Assembly (NCBI GenBank): GCA_900543605.1
Contig: UQSK01000069.1
Span: 1 to 7,460, forward strand
From: an uncultured Collinsella sp.
GTDB lineage: Bacteria; Actinomycetota; Coriobacteriia; Coriobacteriales; Coriobacteriaceae
Direction of reading: 5' to 3'
Length of the DNA stretch: 7,460 nucleotides
Part shown: positions 1-6,234 of the stretch, piece after piece
Layout of the letters: each line of letters starts with the position of its first letter
How positions within the stretch are numbered: the first letter of the stretch is position 1
Made by a program: the position numbers and the translations under genes
The notes under the pieces: model-generated
Seen by the model: only the letters and a program-made list of their open reading frames with translations
What the model was told of the DNA's origin: nothing
Databases searched by the model: none

Positions 1-14
1 TCTACAGTCCTGCT

Positions 15-51
15 CACGACGGAGGCCACATTAAGTGGCCTCCTGTTCGTG
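15..51. other. Two-part stem-loop near the left contig edge
   Basis: A perfect 9-bp stem (GGAGGCCAC, 21-29, with GTGGCCTCC, 35-43) closes an ATTAA loop. Beyond a small internal loop, CACGA (15-19) pairs with TCGTG (47-51). Neither strand shows a T-run right after the stem, so it is not a textbook intrinsic terminator. It may still be the 3' end structure of a gene lying off the left edge. The rest of 1-206 holds no ORF with an RBS and no tRNA that I can recognise. Confidence 0.5.
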
Positions 52-163
52 CGGAGCTCGCGATAAACTTAACCCCCACACCCCTCACGCGGCGGGCAAC
101 CGTCGTTGGGCTTATCGCTGACACGATTAAACCGCTTGCATATCGTCTGCTGGCTTGGCACGG

Positions 164-169
164 TACAAT
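164..169 (+). promoter_or_regulatory. Putative -10 element for the rRNA methyltransferase gene
   Basis: TACAAT matches the sigma-70 type -10 consensus at 5 of 6 positions and lies 37 nt before the ATG at 207, giving a predicted start of transcription near 176. No good -35 sits at 16-18 bp; the closest TTG-type hexamer (TTGCAT, 136-141) is 22 bp away. The same GTACAAT core precedes the PHP and aminotransferase genes, which adds some weight. Confidence 0.35.
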
Positions 170-196
170 ACTTGCAGCTTTAATTCATGAATTAGT

Positions 197-200
197 GGAG
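197..200 (+). promoter_or_regulatory. Ribosome binding site that fixes the methyltransferase start at 207
   Basis: GGAG lies 6 nt upstream of the ATG at 207. A GTG at 195 is in frame and would add four residues, but it overlaps this GGAG and has no Shine-Dalgarno sequence of its own, so the ATG is preferred. Confidence 0.6.
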
Positions 201-206
201 TTATTG

Positions 207-1655
207 ATGGCAGAATCTCGTGCGGAGCGTAGGGCTCGTCGTGCTTTGGTGGAGGCGGTTGAGGGGTCGAAGGAGGAGAAATCTTCTACGAAATCCAAGT
301 CTTCTAAAGCTGCAAAAAGCAAATCGGCTAAGGGCAAGGCTAAGGCCAAGCGTCCCGGCTCTCGTCGGAACGAGGATAAGGCATCTCAGACTCGCTCCAA
401 GCGCCCGTATAAGAATCCGGTTCCGTCTGCGCGTAAGGCCGTTGATTCCAAGTCTCCTTGTTCCATCATGAAAGCTTGCGGTGGGTGTACGGCGCTCAAT
501 CGTCCTTATAAGAAGCAGCTCGCCGCCAAGCAGGCTGCTATGGAGGAGCTTTTTGCTTCGCTTTGTGAGCGTGAGGGCATTGCTGTAGATCCTATTCGTG
601 GCATGGGTGTCACCCTGGGCGACCCGGGCAAATATCCTGCGCCGCGCGGTTTTCGCCATAAGGCCGCCACTCCCTTTGCTCCCGGTAAGGAGGGCGCTGT
701 CCGTTGCGGTTTCTTTGAGCGCGGCACGCACAGAATCGTTGCTGTTCCCGAATGCCCCGTCGAGGCACCGGGCGCCCGACAGATTCTTAACGGCATCGCG
801 CGTGAGGCTGAGCGCCTGCACATTCCCGCCTTTAACGAGGACAAGCACCTGGGCTTGCTTCGCTATGCCATCGTTCGCTGCGGTTGGCGTACCGACCAGA
901 TCATGGTCACCCTCGTGACCGCTCAGCGCGACCTACCGCATGCGCAGGAGTTCTTTGAGGCTGTCGCCGCACTCGATTCGCATATCGTCACCGTCGCCCA
1001 AAACATCAACGGTCGCCCCGGCAATGCCATCTTGGGCGAGGAGACTCGTATCGTCTATGGCGCCGAATGCATGCGCGATCAGTTGCTCGGCTGCGAATTC
1101 GACATCTCCCCCACCGCGTTTTATCAGACCAACCCGCAGCAGACCGAGCTGCTCTATCAGCTCGCGATTGACGGCATGGATCTGCGCCAGGGCGATGTGC
1201 TCATGGATGCCTACTGTGGCAGCGGTACCATCGGCCTTTGCGCAGCTAAAGATGCCCAGAACAAGGGTATCGGCATCATGCTGCTCGGCGTAGAGCGCAA
1301 CCCGGCGGGCATTGCCGATGCACGTCGCAATGCCGAGCTCAACGGCCTCACCCGCAGCGCTTGGTTTATGGCCGACGACGCCACCGATTACATCCTGGAT
1401 GCCGCCGATAACAACGAGCGGATCGACGTCCTTTCCATCGACCCGCCGCGCGCCGGCTCTACCCCCGAGTTCCTCGAAGCTGCCTGCGCGCTTAAGCCGC
1501 GCCGCATCACCTATATCAGCTGCAACCCCGTGACTCAAGAGCGCGACCTGCATCAGCTCCTCGACGGAGGCTACCGACTGCTCAAGATCACGCCCGTCGA
1601 CATGTTCCCTCACACCGACCACACCGAAACCGTAGCGGTCCTCGAACGCCGCTAA
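207..1655 (+). CDS. rlmD: 23S rRNA (uracil-5-)-methyltransferase, RlmD/TrmA family
   Basis: This 482-residue SAM-dependent enzyme should methylate C5 of a uridine in 23S rRNA (U1939 in E. coli RlmD; Gram-positive homologues may act on two sites). The [4Fe-4S] ligands are Cys85, Cys91 and Cys94 (C-x5-C-x2-C), with Cys183 as the probable fourth. Fold motifs follow in order: FYQTN (305-309), SAM-binding DAYCGSGTIG (334-343), GVERNPAG (361-368) and DPPRAG (412-417). Cys439 in SCNP is the expected nucleophile and Glu474 in HTETV the general base. Residues 1 to about 77 form a Lys/Arg/Ser/Ala-rich, low-complexity tail where many relatives carry a TRAM RNA-binding domain; I see no TRAM fold here. 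The first 400 bases use more T-ending codons than the GCC/CGC-rich remainder. The gene is alone on the + strand and converges on the PHP gene. Family is secure; the exact target uridine is not (RlmD, RlmCD-like or TrmA-like). Confidence 0.9.
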   Translation: MAESRAERRARRALVEAVEGSKEEKSSTKSKSSKAAKSKSAKGKAKAKRPGSRRNEDKASQTRSKRPYKNPVPSARKAVDSKSPCSIMKACGGCTALNRPYKKQLAAKQAAMEELFASLCEREGIAVDPIRGMGVTLGDPGKYPAPRGFRHKAATPFAPGKEGAVRCGFFERGTHRIVAVPECPVEAPGARQILNGIAREAERLHIPAFNEDKHLGLLRYAIVRCGWRTDQIMVTLVTAQRDLPHAQEFFEAVAALDSHIVTVAQNINGRPGNAILGEETRIVYGAECMRDQLLGCEFDISPTAFYQTNPQQTELLYQLAIDGMDLRQGDVLMDAYCGSGTIGLCAAKDAQNKGIGIMLLGVERNPAGIADARRNAELNGLTRSAWFMADDATDYILDAADNNERIDVLSIDPPRAGSTPEFLEAACALKPRRITYISCNPVTQERDLHQLLDGGYRLLKITPVDMFPHTDHTETVAVLERR

Positions 1656-1685
1656 CCAACCTCAGTAGATTTTTGGGACAAGAAA

Positions 1686-1711
1686 GGGGGCGACCCGCCT
1701 GGGCCGCCCCC
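1686..1711. terminator. Shared hairpin terminator between convergent genes
   Basis: GGGGGCG (1686-1692) pairs with CGCCCCC (1705-1711). After one A/C mismatch, CCC pairs with GGG around a GCCT loop. Reading the minus strand, the stem is followed by TTTCTT, so it best terminates the PHP gene. On the plus strand the following TTCGCTTGGTTT is only weakly T-rich. It sits in the 78-bp gap between the two stop codons, as expected for a bidirectional terminator. Confidence 0.75.
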
Positions 1712-1733
1712 TTCGCTTGGTTTATAAACTCCG

Positions 1734-2555
1734 CTACATCCCATTGCGCAGATCGCACACGCCGGCTGCCGCCATCTCGCGCAGCAGCGTCTCGCGGTCG
1801 CGCGTCACGATCAAATCCAGCGGGAAGTGAATCTCGTCGAGCATCTTGCGCGCGTGATCGAGCTTGCCAATGGCCATGCCAATGTGGGCATCGGTTGACA
1901 CGCCAATGCCCACGCCCAGCTCGGCGCAGCGCTCGGCGATCTTGCGGCATACGGCCCAATGCTCAGTGTCGACACCGTGTTCAAGACTATGGTTGTTGAT
2001 CTCGATAATCTTGTGCTTGGCCTTAGCTGCCAACAGCACCTCGTCGATATCGAACGGCACGCCCGAACGCCCCGTGTGACCCAGCATGAACACCTTGGGG
2101 TGCTCCAGGGCATTGATATACATCTCGGTCGTCTGGGCCAGCGTCGCGCCTTCAGCAATCTGCGGATTATGCACGCTCGCAACCAAATAATCCAAATTTC
2201 GCGTAACCAAATCGAACAGCGAATGCTGACGGCTGTACGAATCGCCGGAAATATCGAGCGTGACAGGAGTGTCCTCGCCAAACAGGCTTCCGTCCAGCGA
2301 AACGATATCGGCCTCGGCACCACGCAGCACCAGCACGCCGCTCCAAATGCGCGGCCAGATATCCTGGTTGATAAAGAATTGGTAACTGCGCAGGTCATTG
2401 GGGCAAGCCGTAACCATAGAGCTCAGATGGTCGGCAGATCCGAGCACCTGCAGGCCACGCTCTGCCGCCCAGTACACATTCTCCTCAATGGTCGAATATG
2501 CATGCGCAGAGAATATCGTATGGGTATGAATGTCACAAGAAAGCAGGTAGGGCAT
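1734..2555 (-). CDS. PHP-domain metal-dependent hydrolase (YcdX-like)
   Basis: This 273-residue protein has a complete PHP (polymerase and histidinol phosphatase) fold, a distorted TIM barrel binding a cluster of about three divalent metals for phosphoester hydrolysis. Expected ligands, in order: His10 and His12 in DIHTHT, Asp42-His43 in SADH, Glu81 in RGAEAD, His129 in SVHN, His160 in LGHTG, and Asp222 and His224 in STDAH. Length and motif order fit the stand-alone YcdX-type phosphatases rather than DNA polymerase PHP domains or histidinol phosphatase HisK, though HisK cannot be excluded by eye. No signal peptide or membrane segment is visible, so it should be cytosolic. The start is well supported by AAGGAG (2561-2566) five nt before the ATG. 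It lies downstream of the aminotransferase on the same strand with a 165-bp gap and probably its own promoter. The physiological substrate is unknown. Confidence 0.85.
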   Translation of the reverse strand: MPYLLSCDIHTHTIFSAHAYSTIEENVYWAAERGLQVLGSADHLSSMVTACPNDLRSYQFFINQDIWPRIWSGVLVLRGAEADIVSLDGSLFGEDTPVTLDISGDSYSRQHSLFDLVTRNLDYLVASVHNPQIAEGATLAQTTEMYINALEHPKVFMLGHTGRSGVPFDIDEVLLAAKAKHKIIEINNHSLEHGVDTEHWAVCRKIAERCAELGVGIGVSTDAHIGMAIGKLDHARKMLDEIHFPLDLIVTRDRETLLREMAAAGVCDLRNGM

Positions 2556-2560
2556 CAGGT

Positions 2561-2598
2561 CTCCTTATCTGGCACGGCCGTCGCTTATATTCATTGTA
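2561..2598 (-). promoter_or_regulatory. RBS and putative -10 element of the PHP gene
   Basis: AAGGAG (2561-2566) is a strong Shine-Dalgarno sequence with 5-nt spacing to the ATG. TACAAT (2593-2598) lies 37 nt upstream of the start and is a plausible -10, preceded five bases further upstream by GGCT. The best -35 candidate, TTACGA at 17-bp spacing, is poor, so the promoter call is weaker than the RBS call. Confidence 0.45.
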
Positions 2599-2651
2599 CG
2601 CATAGCCTTCGATAGTCGTAAAACCACTCCATCCCAAAGACACAACGTCCA

Positions 2652-2689
2652 TGACAACGGGGTCTGGCTTAACACCAAACCCCGTTTCA
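2652..2689. other. Imperfect hairpin in the aminotransferase-PHP gap
   Basis: AACGGGGT (2656-2663) pairs with ACCCCGTT (2679-2686). Inside, after a C/A mismatch, TGG pairs with CCA around a 7-nt loop; outside, TGA pairs with TCA past a bulged C. That gives about 14 bp in all. It sits 32 nt past the aminotransferase stop, where a terminator would be expected, but no T-run follows on the minus strand. It may be an mRNA 3'-end stabiliser or a weak or factor-dependent terminator. Confidence 0.45.
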
Positions 2690-2720
2690 CGTAAAACATT
2701 GTAGGCAGAGCGCTTTACTT

Positions 2721-3905
2721 TTAACGATACTCGTCCGCCAACTGTTTCCAAGCGGGTAGCGAATTGATAATCGTTTCGTAACTCACGCAATAGCCCAGGC
2801 GGAACCAACCCGGCATACCAAAGCTGTCCGAGGGAACCGCAAGCAACTCATACTTCTTTGCACGCTCGCAAAACGCATTCGCATCGGGTTCCAGCGCCTT
2901 CACCCACAGGTAGAATGCACCATCCGGCTCAACATAGGTGTAGCCGTACTCCGCTAGTGCGTCGGTAAGCGCGGTGCGGTTGCGCGCATAGGCCTCGACA
3001 TCGCTCGGCTCATCGATGCAATCGATGATTACGCGCTGGAAGAGTGCCGGTGCGCATACAAAACCTAGCGTACGGGCGGCACCCGCAACAGCCGGCATCA
3101 GACGGGCAGCCTGCGGATTGGTGTTGGGAACCAAGATCCACCCCACGCGCTCGCCCGGCAGCGACAGCGACTTGGAATACGAGTAGCACACGATGGTGTG
3201 CTCGTAGATCGAGGGCACCCAAGGCACCTCGGCACCGTACACAATCTCGCGGTACGGCTCATCCGAGATGAGCATAATCGGATTCTCGGGATCGCGCTGA
3301 GCGTTGGCCTCGCGCAGAACATTGGCCAGTCGCGTCAGCGTGTCGCATGTATATACGGCACCGGTCGGATTGTTGGGAGAGTCAATGATGACGGCCGCCG
3401 TCTTATCGCTGATCGCCTTGAGCACGTTGTCCACGCTCAGCTGGAACGTATCTTCATCGGCGAGCGCCTCAACACACGTACAGCCGGCCTTCTCAATCCA
3501 AACGCGATACTCCGGAAAGTACGGGGCGATAACAATAACCTCGTCGCCCGGGTTCGTAACGGCGTTGAGCGTGCAGGTGAGCGAAGCCGCGGCACCCACC
3601 GTCATAAAGACGTCTTTGCCCTCATAGCTCGTGCCAAAGCGGCGGTTGAGCGATTCGGCCACAGCGGCACGACATTGCGGCAGGCCCGGAGCGGGCGTGT
3701 AGCCGTGCAGCTGGTCGCTCGGCAGCTCCAGGGCCTTCTTAATCGACTCAGCCACAGCAGCGGGCGCCGGAACGCTCGGATTGCCCAGCGAAAAATCGAA
3801 TACGTTTTCCGCACCGATCTGCGCCTTGCGCTCAAGGCCATAGCTAAAAATCTCACGGATGATGGAGCTTTCCGCGCCGCGAGCATACATAGTTTCGTTG
3901 ATCAT
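2721..3905 (-). CDS. Class I/II PLP-dependent aminotransferase (AspC/PatA-like)
   Basis: This 394-residue fold-type I aminotransferase transfers an amino group between an amino acid and a 2-oxo acid via pyridoxal phosphate in the cytosol. Visible landmarks are GNPSVPAP (41-48), the GYTPAPG stretch (68-74), SPNNPTG (176-182, Asn179 contacting the cofactor), DEPYRE (215-220, Asp215 and Tyr218 on the pyridine ring and phenol oxygen), the Schiff-base Lys245 in SYSKS, and Arg369 in FRLGY for the substrate carboxylate. All key residues are intact and the length is normal for the family. The chosen start, ATG at 3905, follows GAAAGGGG by 5 nt and a -10-like element by 24 nt. An in-frame ATG at 4004 would add 33 residues, but these are encoded by the palindromic repeat and the promoter region, so it is rejected. 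Substrate (aspartate, alanine or other) cannot be assigned from sequence alone, and the neighbours give no pathway clue. Confidence 0.88.
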   Translation of the reverse strand: MINETMYARGAESSIIREIFSYGLERKAQIGAENVFDFSLGNPSVPAPAAVAESIKKALELPSDQLHGYTPAPGLPQCRAAVAESLNRRFGTSYEGKDVFMTVGAAASLTCTLNAVTNPGDEVIVIAPYFPEYRVWIEKAGCTCVEALADEDTFQLSVDNVLKAISDKTAAVIIDSPNNPTGAVYTCDTLTRLANVLREANAQRDPENPIMLISDEPYREIVYGAEVPWVPSIYEHTIVCYSYSKSLSLPGERVGWILVPNTNPQAARLMPAVAGAARTLGFVCAPALFQRVIIDCIDEPSDVEAYARNRTALTDALAEYGYTYVEPDGAFYLWVKALEPDANAFCERAKKYELLAVPSDSFGMPGWFRLGYCVSYETIINSLPAWKQLADEYR

Positions 3906-3910
3906 CTGTT

Positions 3911-3935
3911 CCCCTTTCGCATAGGCGCTATTGTA
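3911..3935 (-). promoter_or_regulatory. RBS and putative -10 element of the aminotransferase gene
   Basis: GAAAGGGG (3911-3918 on the minus strand) is a good Shine-Dalgarno sequence 5 nt from the ATG at 3905 and decides that start. TACAAT (3930-3935) lies 24 nt upstream of the ATG, predicting a short leader. GGCT lies six bases further upstream. No convincing -35 is seen at normal spacing, and the palindrome begins about 30 bp upstream of the -10. Confidence 0.45.
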
Positions 3936-3966
3936 CGCTTTAGCCGAGCAAAGTGCCGCAGCAATG

Positions 3967-4024
3967 TTGATTGGGGACAGACTTAAATGCGTGAAAACGC
4001 TCATTTAAGTCTGTCCCCAATCAA
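3967..4024. repeat. Perfect palindrome with GGGGACAGAC core (REP/RAYT-type or MITE-like element)
   Basis: Two perfectly complementary 23-base arms, 3967-3989 and 4002-4024, begin TTGATTGGGGACAGAC. Between them GCGT and ACGC can pair around a GAAA tetraloop with two bulged bases, so the whole unit folds into one long hairpin. Neither side ends in a T-run, so it is not an intrinsic terminator, and it lies next to a separate, normal terminator. GGGACAGAC-type palindromes are, from general knowledge, commonly associated with REP-associated tyrosine (IS200-like Y1) transposases. No transposase is in this window, so it would be a non-autonomous copy. The absence of any arm mismatch suggests a young or selected insertion. 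Confidence 0.7.
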
Positions 4025-4044
4025 CAGACGGCCCCATATCGCTC

Positions 4045-4084
4045 AAAAGAAAAAGCCTCCACAAGTTTCCCCGCGGAGGCTTTT
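4045..4084 (-). terminator. Intrinsic terminator of the hpt-ftsH transcript
   Basis: On the minus strand AAAAGCCTCC (rc of 4075-4084) pairs with GGAGGCTTTT (rc of 4051-4060) around a 14-base loop, and the T-rich run TTTTTCTTTT overlaps and follows the stem. It begins 10 nt past the ftsH stop codon. On the plus strand only four T residues follow, so it mainly serves the minus strand. Confidence 0.85.
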
Positions 4085-4094
4085 GTTACAAGGA

Positions 4095-6233
4095 CTATTT
4101 GTCGGCGTCGGTGTCGGCACCGGCATTGACGGCATGGTCATCGTCAGCACCATCGGATGCGGCTTCGGCATCCTCCTGCATGGCCGCCTGCGCAAAGGCC
4201 GCGGCATCAGCCGCCAGCTCCTCCTCGCTCATACGAGGCGCGCGCTTCTTGGTCGGCATGCCGGCAGCCTTGGCGTTGCGCTCCTCCTTGGCCGCCAGGA
4301 TATCGTCCTCGCGCTCAAGGTAGGCGTCCCACTCGTTATCGAGCAGGGCATTCACGGCATCGCCCTCGACGGTCTCGCGCTCGAGCAGCACCTTCGCCAT
4401 CAGATCGAGCTGATCGCGACGGGCATCCAGGATCTCGGCCGCACGACGATGGGCCTCGCGCATGATGCGCTGAACCTCGATATCAATGCGACGCGCCGTC
4501 TCCTCGGAGTAATCCTGATGATCGGCATAATCGCGGCCCAGGAACACCTGATGCTGCGCCTCGCCAAAGACCTGCGTGCCCAGCTCCTCGCTCATGCCCA
4601 GACGTGTGACCATCTCGCGCGCCATCTTGGTCGCGCGCTCCAGATCGTTGCTCGCGCCCGACGTGATGTCGTCGCACATGAGCTCCTCGGCAACGCGACC
4701 GCCCAAGAACACGGCAAGCTCGTCGAGCATCTCGTTCTTGGTCTTGAGGAAGTGGTCCTCCTGCGGAAGCTGCAGCGTGTAGCCCAGGGCCTGACCGCGG
4801 CTGACGATCGAGATCTTGTGGACCGGATCGGAGTGCTCCAGGATGTGGCCCACCAAAGCGTGACCGCTCTCGTGGTAGGCAATCGTGGTGCGCTCGGCCT
4901 CGGTCATCACGCGACCCTTGCGCTGCGGACCAGCAATCACGCGCTCCATCGATTCCTCGACCTCGTCCATCGAGATCACGGAACGATGGCGGCGGGCAGC
5001 CAACAGCGCAGACTCGTTGAGCAGATTTGCCAGATCGGCGCCGGTAAAGCCAACGGTCATCTGGGCGAGTTTCTCAAACTTCACGTCCTCGTCCATCGGC
5101 TTGTTCTCGGCATGCACGCGCAAGATCTGCTCGCGGCCCTTCACGTCCGGACGGTCGACCGTAACTTGACGGTCAAAACGACCGGGACGCAGCAGCGCCG
5201 GATCCAGAATGTCGGGGCGGTTGGTGGCGGCGATCAGGATGACCGACTCGCTCTCCTCAAAACCGTCCATCTCGACCAGCAGCTGGTTGAGCGTCTGCTC
5301 GCGCTCGTCGTGACCGCCGCCCAAACCGGCTCCGCGCTGACGTCCCACGGCATCGATCTCATCGATGAAGATGATCGACGGGGCCTGGGACTTGGCCTCC
5401 TTAAAGAGGTCACGCACGCGGCTGGCGCCGACACCCACGAACATCTCGACAAAGTCGGAACCCGAGATGCTAAAGAATGGCACACCCGCCTCGCCGGCAA
5501 CGGCCTTGGCCAGCAGCGTCTTACCGGTGCCCGGAGGGCCCACCAGCAACACGCCGCGCGGGATCTTGGCGCCCAGCTTGCGATAGCGATCCGGATCGCT
5601 CAAAAAGTCACGGATCTCCTCGAGCTCCTCGACTGCCTCGTCCACGCCGGCAACGTCTTCAAACTTGACCTTGGGGCGTGTGGCCTCGTTGGTCTTGGCG
5701 TTGGTCTTGCCAAACTGCATGTTCCTGTTGTTGGCGCCCATCATCTGGCGCATAAAGTAGAACATGATGGCGATAAGGGCGATCGTCGGAAGCACGCTCA
5801 TCGCCAAGTCGCCCCAAAAATCGGGATCGTTGGTGTTGACGATGTACTTGGTATCGGGGTGCTCCGCCATGAGCTCGGCAAGCGAATCGGAGCCGACATA
5901 GGTCGAAGAGAAGCTCTTGAGCTCGCTCGTATCGCCCTTGTCTTTTTTTGTCTTCCAGTAATGACCCGCCACGCTTCCGTCTTGAACCGTATAGGTCAAA
6001 TCTTCGACGCGATCCTGCTTAATGGCGTTGACCATCTCGCTCGTCGCGAGCTTTACGGTATTGCTGGAATTGGCAAAGCCAGAGCCCATGTTAAAGAAGG
6101 CGTAGCCCAGAAGCGCGCAAGCCAAAATAAAATACAGCCAGCCCGTACGCGTGGGCTTCTTGCCTCCGGGCATCCCCGGGATCTTTGGGTCCCGGGGAGT
6201 CTGGGAATTGTTATCGTTACGGTCGTCGGGCAT
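4095..6233 (-). CDS. ftsH: ATP-dependent zinc metalloprotease FtsH
   Basis: This 712-residue membrane-anchored AAA+ protease works as a hexamer that extracts and degrades unneeded or damaged membrane and cytosolic proteins. Order of features: short polar N-terminus, membrane segment about 31-49, extracytoplasmic domain about 50-140, second membrane segment about 142-161, then the cytosolic AAA+ module. The latter shows Walker A GPPGTGKT (232-239), aromatic pore loop MFVG (264-267), Walker B FIDEID (289-294) and the second region of homology ending GRFDR (351-355). The protease domain carries HESGH (454-458), with zinc ligands His454 and His458, catalytic Glu455, and Asp530 in SND as the likely third ligand. 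Residues from about 669 to the end form an Ala/Asp/Glu-rich acidic tail that looks disordered. All catalytic residues are present and length is a little above the usual 610-680. The start codon lies one base beyond the hpt stop, which points to translational coupling. Confidence 0.97.
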   Translation of the reverse strand: MPDDRNDNNSQTPRDPKIPGMPGGKKPTRTGWLYFILACALLGYAFFNMGSGFANSSNTVKLATSEMVNAIKQDRVEDLTYTVQDGSVAGHYWKTKKDKGDTSELKSFSSTYVGSDSLAELMAEHPDTKYIVNTNDPDFWGDLAMSVLPTIALIAIMFYFMRQMMGANNRNMQFGKTNAKTNEATRPKVKFEDVAGVDEAVEELEEIRDFLSDPDRYRKLGAKIPRGVLLVGPPGTGKTLLAKAVAGEAGVPFFSISGSDFVEMFVGVGASRVRDLFKEAKSQAPSIIFIDEIDAVGRQRGAGLGGGHDEREQTLNQLLVEMDGFEESESVILIAATNRPDILDPALLRPGRFDRQVTVDRPDVKGREQILRVHAENKPMDEDVKFEKLAQMTVGFTGADLANLLNESALLAARRHRSVISMDEVEESMERVIAGPQRKGRVMTEAERTTIAYHESGHALVGHILEHSDPVHKISIVSRGQALGYTLQLPQEDHFLKTKNEMLDELAVFLGGRVAEELMCDDITSGASNDLERATKMAREMVTRLGMSEELGTQVFGEAQHQVFLGRDYADHQDYSEETARRIDIEVQRIMREAHRRAAEILDARRDQLDLMAKVLLERETVEGDAVNALLDNEWDAYLEREDDILAAKEERNAKAAGMPTKKRAPRMSEEELAADAAAFAQAAMQEDAEAASDGADDDHAVNAGADTDADK

Positions 6234-6234
6234 C

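Noticed and set aside
1..206. tRNA, small RNA or riboswitch in the left intergenic region
   Set aside because: I found no cloverleaf, anticodon arm or known aptamer pattern; only the stem-loop at 15-51 and a -10-like element could be supported.
933..1622. 229-codon minus-strand frame opposite the rRNA methyltransferase
   Set aside because: The plus-strand frame carries all catalytic motifs of the family; this one has no RBS and no recognisable domain.
2565..2699. Possible 44-residue small protein on the minus strand ending at the PHP RBS
   Set aside because: The stop overlaps the PHP Shine-Dalgarno in a suggestive way, but there is no RBS before its ATG, its frame crosses the hairpin, and its composition is unremarkable.
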